Source: Raphanus sativus
Lineage: Eukaryota; Streptophyta; Magnoliopsida; Brassicales; Brassicaceae
Direction of reading: 5' to 3'
NCBI RefSeq assembly: GCF_000801105.2
Contig: NC_079514.1
Coordinates: 23,972,293 to 24,036,292, forward strand
DNA: 64,000 bases
The position numbers and the translations under genes were made by a program. The notes beneath the pieces were generated by a model. The model saw nothing but the letters and a program-made list of their open reading frames with translations, was not told where the DNA came from and did not search any database. Positions 59,194 to 64,000 of this stretch are shown here, one piece after another. Positions within the stretch are counted from its first letter, which is position 1, and each line of letters starts with the position of its first letter.

Positions 59194-59202
59194 TATATAT
59201 AA
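59194..59202 (-). promoter_or_regulatory. TATA box of the Transposase_24 gene
   Basis: TATATATA on the minus strand, about 100 bp before the ATG at 59094, followed by a pyrimidine-rich leader (CTCTCCATTCCTCC). TTACGAGG repeats surround it on the upstream side. Confidence 0.55.
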
Positions 59203-59617
59203 CTTACGAAGGTCTCGCAATTTCCTCGTAAGTTTACGAGGAATTAAAGAGGCCCGTGTTCCTGTTCCTCGTAAAAACCACGTAATCTTACGAGGAAATT
59301 GCGAGGCCCGTCCCAAATGAAACGATGAAATAGCGAGGCCCGTCTTTCTGTTCCTCGTAAAAGCCTCGTAAGTAACGAGTTATTAACGAGGTTATTTTTT
59401 AAACCTCTAAACTCGAAACCCCAAACCTTAAACCCCATCTTTCTTATATTCTACTTCATATATTCATAACATATCTTCTTTTTAACCTCAATATTCTTAA
59501 CATTTCAAACCTCAAAATTTATAACCACAATTCTTTAACTTCTAATATCAATCTCTTCTTTCTAATATGAACTTATACAAAATCAAATTATTTATTTAAA
59601 TTTTTTATCTTAATTGC

Positions 59618-59728
59618 AACAAAAATATAATCCTTTGAAGATTTGAAAATATAATCCTTTGAAGATTGAAAATTATAATCCTTTGAAGATTGAAAATTAT
59701 AATCCTTTGAAGATTGAAAATTATAAAA
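59618..59728. repeat. minisatellite, about 23-24 bp unit
   Basis: The unit atataatcctttgaagattg is repeated about four times with slight variation. Confidence 0.9.
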
Positions 59729-59870
59729 TTATTAATGGGGTTTGGAGTTTGGGATTTAGACAAAATAGATAAGAAAGATGGGGTTTGGGGTTTAGGGTTT
59801 AGACAACATATCTCGTTAAAACCTCGTAAACGCACGAGGAAATAACGAGGAATTAAAAAAAAACAGAAAG

Positions 59871-59937
59871 CCTCGTTAATTCCACGTAAGCTTACGAGGT
59901 CTTTACGACGATTTTGTCTTACGTGGAATTAACGAGG
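59871..59937. repeat. perfect 20-bp inverted repeat
   Basis: CCTCGTTAATTCCACGTAAG (59871-59890) and its exact reverse complement (59918-59937), with a 27-base spacer. It recurs in the next tandem unit at 60504-60570. Confidence 0.95.
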
Positions 59938-60232
59938 CCCGTGTTTTTCTTTTTTTCTACTTTCCTCGTTATTTCGTCGTAAAGTACGAGGAATTAACGA
60001 GGTTTTCTTTCTAAACCTCTAAAATCAAAAACCCCAAACCACAAACACCATCTTTCCTATCTTCTACTCTTCATATTCCAATCCCAAACCTCAATCTTTT
60101 ATTTTTCATTCAAAACCTCAAACCTCAATATTCTTAACATTTCAAACCTCAAAATTTATAACCACAATTCTTTAACTTCTAATATCAATCTCTTCTTCCT
60201 AAATTAAACTTATACAAAAAATTATTTATTTA

Positions 60233-60350
60233 AATATAATCATTTGAAGATTTGAAAATATAATCATTTGAAGATTTGAAAATATAATCATTTGAAGATT
60301 TGAAAATATAATCTTTTGAAGATTTAAAAATATTATCTTTTGAAAAATAT
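60233..60350. repeat. minisatellite, second copy
   Basis: The unit aatataatcatttgaagatttg is repeated about five times. It is the counterpart of the array at 59618 but with cat in place of cct. Confidence 0.9.
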
Positions 60351-60503
60351 AAAATTATTAATGGGGTTTGGAGTTTGGGATTTAGACAAAATAGATAAGA
60401 AAGATGGGGTTTGGGGTTTAGGGTTTAGGGGTTTAGACAACATATCTCGTTAAAACCTCGTAAACCCACGAGGAAATAACGAAGAATTAAAAAAAACAGA
60501 AAG

Positions 60504-60570
60504 CCTCGTTAATTCCACGTAAGCTTACGAGGTCTTTACGACGATTTTGTCTTACGTGGAATTAACGAGG
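60504..60570. repeat. perfect 20-bp inverted repeat, second copy
   Basis: Same arms as at 59871-59937, with the same 27-base spacer. Confidence 0.95.
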
Positions 60571-60832
60571 CCCGTGTTTTTCTTTTTTTTCTACTTTCCT
60601 CGTTATTTCGTCGTAAAGTACGAGGAATTAACGAGGTTTTCTTTCTAAACCTCTAAAATCAAAAACCCCAAACCACAAACACCATCTTTCCTATCTTCTA
60701 CTCTTCATATTCCAATCCCAAACCTCAATCTTTTATTTTTCATTCAAAACCTCAAACCTCAATATTTTTTTTCTTTATAATCGAATCACATGCATTAAGT
60801 CTGAAAATCAATCATATTAAAACACAAATACA

Positions 60833-63800
60833 TCAATCGGATACATTTTCGTCATCACTAGAAACATCATCATTTTCATTAAACTCGTCTTCAACAGCTT
60901 CGTCTGTGCCATCGTCGGTAAGATCTTCATACTCATGATTATGCGGATCAATGAGAAGAATGTCATCAATTTGTTGTTCAGGTTCCTCGACTTCATTTAT
61001 CTGTTCTTCTTGCAATGGTGGTTCTTCTCCACTAATGATTCGTCCTCGAGGTGTAACTTTGATCACGGATAACCAATTTATTCCCGATTCTCTCATCCGA
61101 GGGTATGGAAGGTAGCTAACTTGATCTGCTTGTGAAGCTAAGATGAAAGGCTCGAATTTGTTGTACCTGAAAATAAAGAAAACATAGAAGTAAGCTTATT
61201 CTGCTCATGTATGCCAAATAAAGAATTTGTTGTACCTTCGTCCACCATTGACATCAACTACACCGAATTTGTTAAACCGAACACCTCTGTTGACGACGGG
61301 GTCGAACCACTCACATTTGAAGAGGACGCATTTCAGCTTCAATATCCCTGGAAATTCCACTTCGATAATCTCTGTCAAGATAACGTAGAAATCGGTTTCC
61401 CCTTTCACACATATTCCATAGTTACTGGTCGCCCGCTGTCTACCATACTCATATGTGTGAAAAGTATAGCCTCGTGTGAAATACATCTGTGAAGTGGTTT
61501 CCTTTACATGTGGAGATTGAATTACTTCATGTAACCACTTAGGATAATCTGCATCGTCGTCAAAATCAACCTGCAAAAACAAAGTGAACGTTAAAATACA
61601 AATCATTTATGAATAAAGAGTTTGAGTTAATACCTGACTCTTCAACCACTTTATAAAGTGTTGATCTTTCCTTTTGTCTACGTCAGTTGTGGATATACCA
61701 GGGAATGTTTCTTCGACTTGTGAAACAAATAGGCTGTAAAATCACATTTTATATCAATTAATATTTGGCAATTATATATATGTGTTAATTTATACGTGTC
61801 CATTTATGTTACCTTTCAAAATAACGAATCAATGGATCCTCACAATTAAGTAGAATATAGGTGTGTGCACTATGAGCGTCTTCTTCACTCGGCCACCAAA
61901 CCTCTTTTGATTTCCCACCCAGTCGCCCAATCTGGCTAAAGATGTCTGGAACACCAGCAACTGCGTATGTTGGCGCGACACCACCATCATCATATCTCCT
62001 TGGAGCTCTTTTCCGAGTACGTACTTTTGACGCAAAGTAGTACGATGTGAAGTGAGAAGTTTCTTCCGTCAAACTTCCAGCAATTATAGAACCTTCAACC
62101 TTTGCAAGGTTCTTTGCTTTTCCCTTCAAATATTTCATGGCTCGCTCATACTGATACATCCATCCGTAATGTACAGGTCCACGAAGCAATGCCTCATATG
62201 GAAGGTGGACAGCTAGATGCTCCATTACGTCAAAAAACCCAGGAGGAAATATCTTCTCCAAGTTGCACAATAAGATGGGAATGTTCTCTTGAAGCTGTTC
62301 CACGACTTCTACTTTAAGGGTGCGGGTGCTCAGATCCCTGAAAAATGCTCCAATGCCTTGTATATTCCAAAAACAATTATACACATATTAGTCATATATA
62401 TTTCAAACTAAATCATTATATATAAAATAAATGCAATATATAATATAGTACCTGCAAGTGCTTCATGTACGTTTGTAGGAAGTAGCTCCGCAAAAGCAAA
62501 GGGAAGTAGTCGTTGCATCAAGACATGACAGTCATGACTCTTCATCCCGGAGAACTTTTGACCCTTTTCAACGCATCTAGACAGATTTGAAACATACCCA
62601 TCGGGGAATTTCACTTCTGATGCTACCCAGTTGAACAACACCGACTTTTTTTCTGAAGACAATCTGAATATCGGAACAGGAACTTGCCCATTGCTGTTTA
62701 TATGTAACTCGCTTCTTGAGCAAATATCCGGCAAGTCTAACCTCGATTTTATGTTGTCTTTTGTCTTCCCCGGGACATTCAATATTGTATTCATGATGTT
62801 CTCAAATAAATTCTTCTCTATATGCATCACATCGAGGTTGTGGCGCAGAAGAAGATCCTTCCAATATGGCAACTCCCAAAATATACTCTTCTTGTGCAGT
62901 TGTGATGAACACCGTAAGAATCAGGCATATTAGGGGGAACATGCCAATTACCACCACGAGGAACTGTTTCCAAAGCTCCATAGTAATCGAGTTGCTTTTC
63001 AGTTTCTTCTCCAGTTAAATATGGAGGAGGAGTGTCTCTCACAACCCTTTTGTGCCTAAACAATGTCTTGTTTCTTCGGTACGGATGGCCAATGGGAAGA
63101 AATCTACGATGACAATCGAACCAACTTGTCTTCCTCCCATTCTTCAGTTGAAACGCATCTGTCGCTCCATTACAATATGGACAAGCTAATCTCCCATGTG
63201 TAGTCCATCCCGACAACATCCCATAGGCAGGAAAGTCACTTATGGTCCACAAAAGCATCGCTCGCATCGTGAAATTCGTCTTCGTTGAGCAGTCATACGT
63301 CCTCTCCCCTGTTGACCACAAATCCTTCAACTCTTTTATCAGTGGTTGCAGGAAAACATCCAGCGACCTTTTAGGATGTTTCGGACCAGGTATTAATATG
63401 GTCAAGAATAGCAACTCCCGTTGCATGCACATCTCCGGTGGCAGGTTGTATGGCGTAAGAAAGACTGGCCACAATGAATATTGTCTCCCTGACATTCCGA
63501 ATGGACTAAATCCATCTGTGCATAATCCGAGATACACATTCCGGATATTGCTAGCGAATTCCGGATATACTTTGTTAAAATGTTTCCAGGCTCTTGCATC
63601 TGATGGATGTGTCATCTCACCATCCGTCTGAGTATGCTCGGCATGCCATCTCATCTTTCCAGCAGTCTGCTCTGATTGGTACAATCTTTTCAATCTGTCT
63701 GTAATTGGTAGGTACCACATCCTTTGGTACGGTACCCTATTACGTCCCCGTCCTTGCGGCTTGAATCGTGGCTTCTTGCAGAATCGACATTCTTCTAACT

Positions 63801-64000
63801 TCTCATCATTTCCCCAGTAGATCATGCAGTTGTCGATGCAAACATCTATCATCTCCGAAGGCAACCCAAGACTATACACCAGTTTCTGAATCTCATAATA
63901 AGAATCAGCAGACACATTGTCTTCCGGCAAATACTCTTTGAACAAGTCTGCCCATTCATTCATGCAACTTTCAGGTAGATTGTGATCAGTTTTAATATTC
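60833..64000 (-). pseudogene. TNP2-like CACTA transposase (Transposase_21, DUF4218, DUF4216), 5' end outside window
   Basis: Exons: beyond 64000-62452, 62356-61813, 61733-61634, 61570-61236, 61166-60833, all GT-AG and phase-consistent. The frame is open at the window edge (IKTDHNLPESCM), so the start lies outside. Domains: Transposase_21 (LGLCTDGFSPFGMSG, YNLPPEMCM, ILIPGPKHPKRSLDVFLQPL, CPYCNGATDAF), DUF4218 (LPFAFAELLPTNVHEALAG...FPPGFFDVMEHLAVHLPYEA), DUF4216 (YGICVKGETDFYVIL, KCEWFDPV) and an acidic C-terminus. This is the catalytic protein that excises CACTA elements. One lesion: HHNWHKKSIFWELPYW is broken because TGG has lost one G near 62896. Apart from that the gene is intact. Confidence 0.9.

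Larger units (their letters stand above)
59205..60770. repeat. internal block of CACTA repeats: three tandem units
   Basis: Tandem units start at about 59401, 60013 and 60647 (periods about 612 and 634 bp). The third is partial, ending near 60770. Each unit has an AT-rich part, a minisatellite, and a TTACGAGG-rich part. Positions 59205-59395 carry the same words next to the Transposase_24 promoter. The block separates the two element genes and has no coding sequence. Confidence 0.85.
56637..64000 (-). mobile_element. CACTA (En/Spm) transposon, left part; right end outside window
   Basis: It begins CACTACAAGAAAA at 56637 after AGT, the probable 3-bp target duplicate. The first 430 bp are filled with CCTCGTAA/TTACGAGG and TCGTCGTAA words, the subterminal repeats bound by TNPA-type proteins. 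Both element genes (Transposase_24 and Transposase_21/TNP2) are on the minus strand, so 56637 is the 3' end. At least 7.36 kb lies in the window. Confidence 0.92.

Noticed and set aside
1..64000. tRNA, rRNA or other structured RNA genes
   Set aside because: I looked for tRNA-like clover-leaf motifs and rRNA stretches and saw none. A covariance-model scan would be decisive and was not run.

Overview
The window is plant nuclear DNA, most likely Brassicaceae (Brassica/Raphanus/Arabidopsis-like). It is AT-rich and intron-bearing, and its elements are typical of that family: Helitrons ending in hairpin plus CTAG, an Athila gag-protease element with a tRNA-Asp primer site, a copia element with a TGGTATCAGAGC primer site, a plant LINE with a C-terminal RNase H, MULEs, hAT and CACTA elements. 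It reads as a nested transposon graveyard with only one convincing host gene, a small cysteine-rich secreted peptide at 52410-52857 (minus).

Layout. 1-7446: a minus-strand Helitron 3' end (84), a fragment of the Helitron Pif1-like helicase, decayed RPA70-like OB-fold (DUF223) copies, and a complete non-autonomous Helitron (5495-7446). 7924-10431: 5'-truncated LINE with many frameshifts. 10457-10656: another Helitron 3' end. 10691-12560: copia gag remnant tandemly duplicated with a period of about 836 bp. 14410-16559: a fuller RPA70-like pseudogene with the C4 zinc-ribbon domain. 18994: Helitron 5' end, whose body is split by a complete young copia element (19366-24080, TSD AGGTT) and, further on, by a hAT element (25103-25760, TSD TTCCTCTA). 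28324-30069: non-autonomous MULE. 31363-35494: coding MULE with about 115-bp TIRs, TSD AAAAGATAA and a four-exon transposase carrying one frameshift. 35761-36307: MITE. 36311-38351: complete Helitron. 38944-40662: inverted solo LTR of an Athila relative.

41548-51982: a compound Athila locus flanked by TAAAG on both sides. An inner plus-strand element (LTR, PBS, gag-protease fused to a long SID-repeat extension, PPT, LTR) sits inside an opposite-strand LTR of the same family, and the centre of the resulting palindrome has been deleted. It has no reverse transcriptase or integrase. The decamer ATCGATCGAC recurs through both the ORF and the non-coding LTRs.

52410-56636: the cysteine-rich peptide gene, Helitron-end remnants, a TA microsatellite and a DUF1985-type gene. 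The DUF1985 gene is cut at 56637 by a CACTA (En/Spm) element that runs off the right edge. The CACTA carries an apparently intact six-exon Ptta/Transposase_24 gene (57263-59094) and a TNP2-like Transposase_21 gene (60833 to beyond 64000) with a single-base frameshift. TTACGAGG-type repeats lie at its end and again around the first gene's promoter.

All domain assignments come from recognising sequence by eye. No database search was run.
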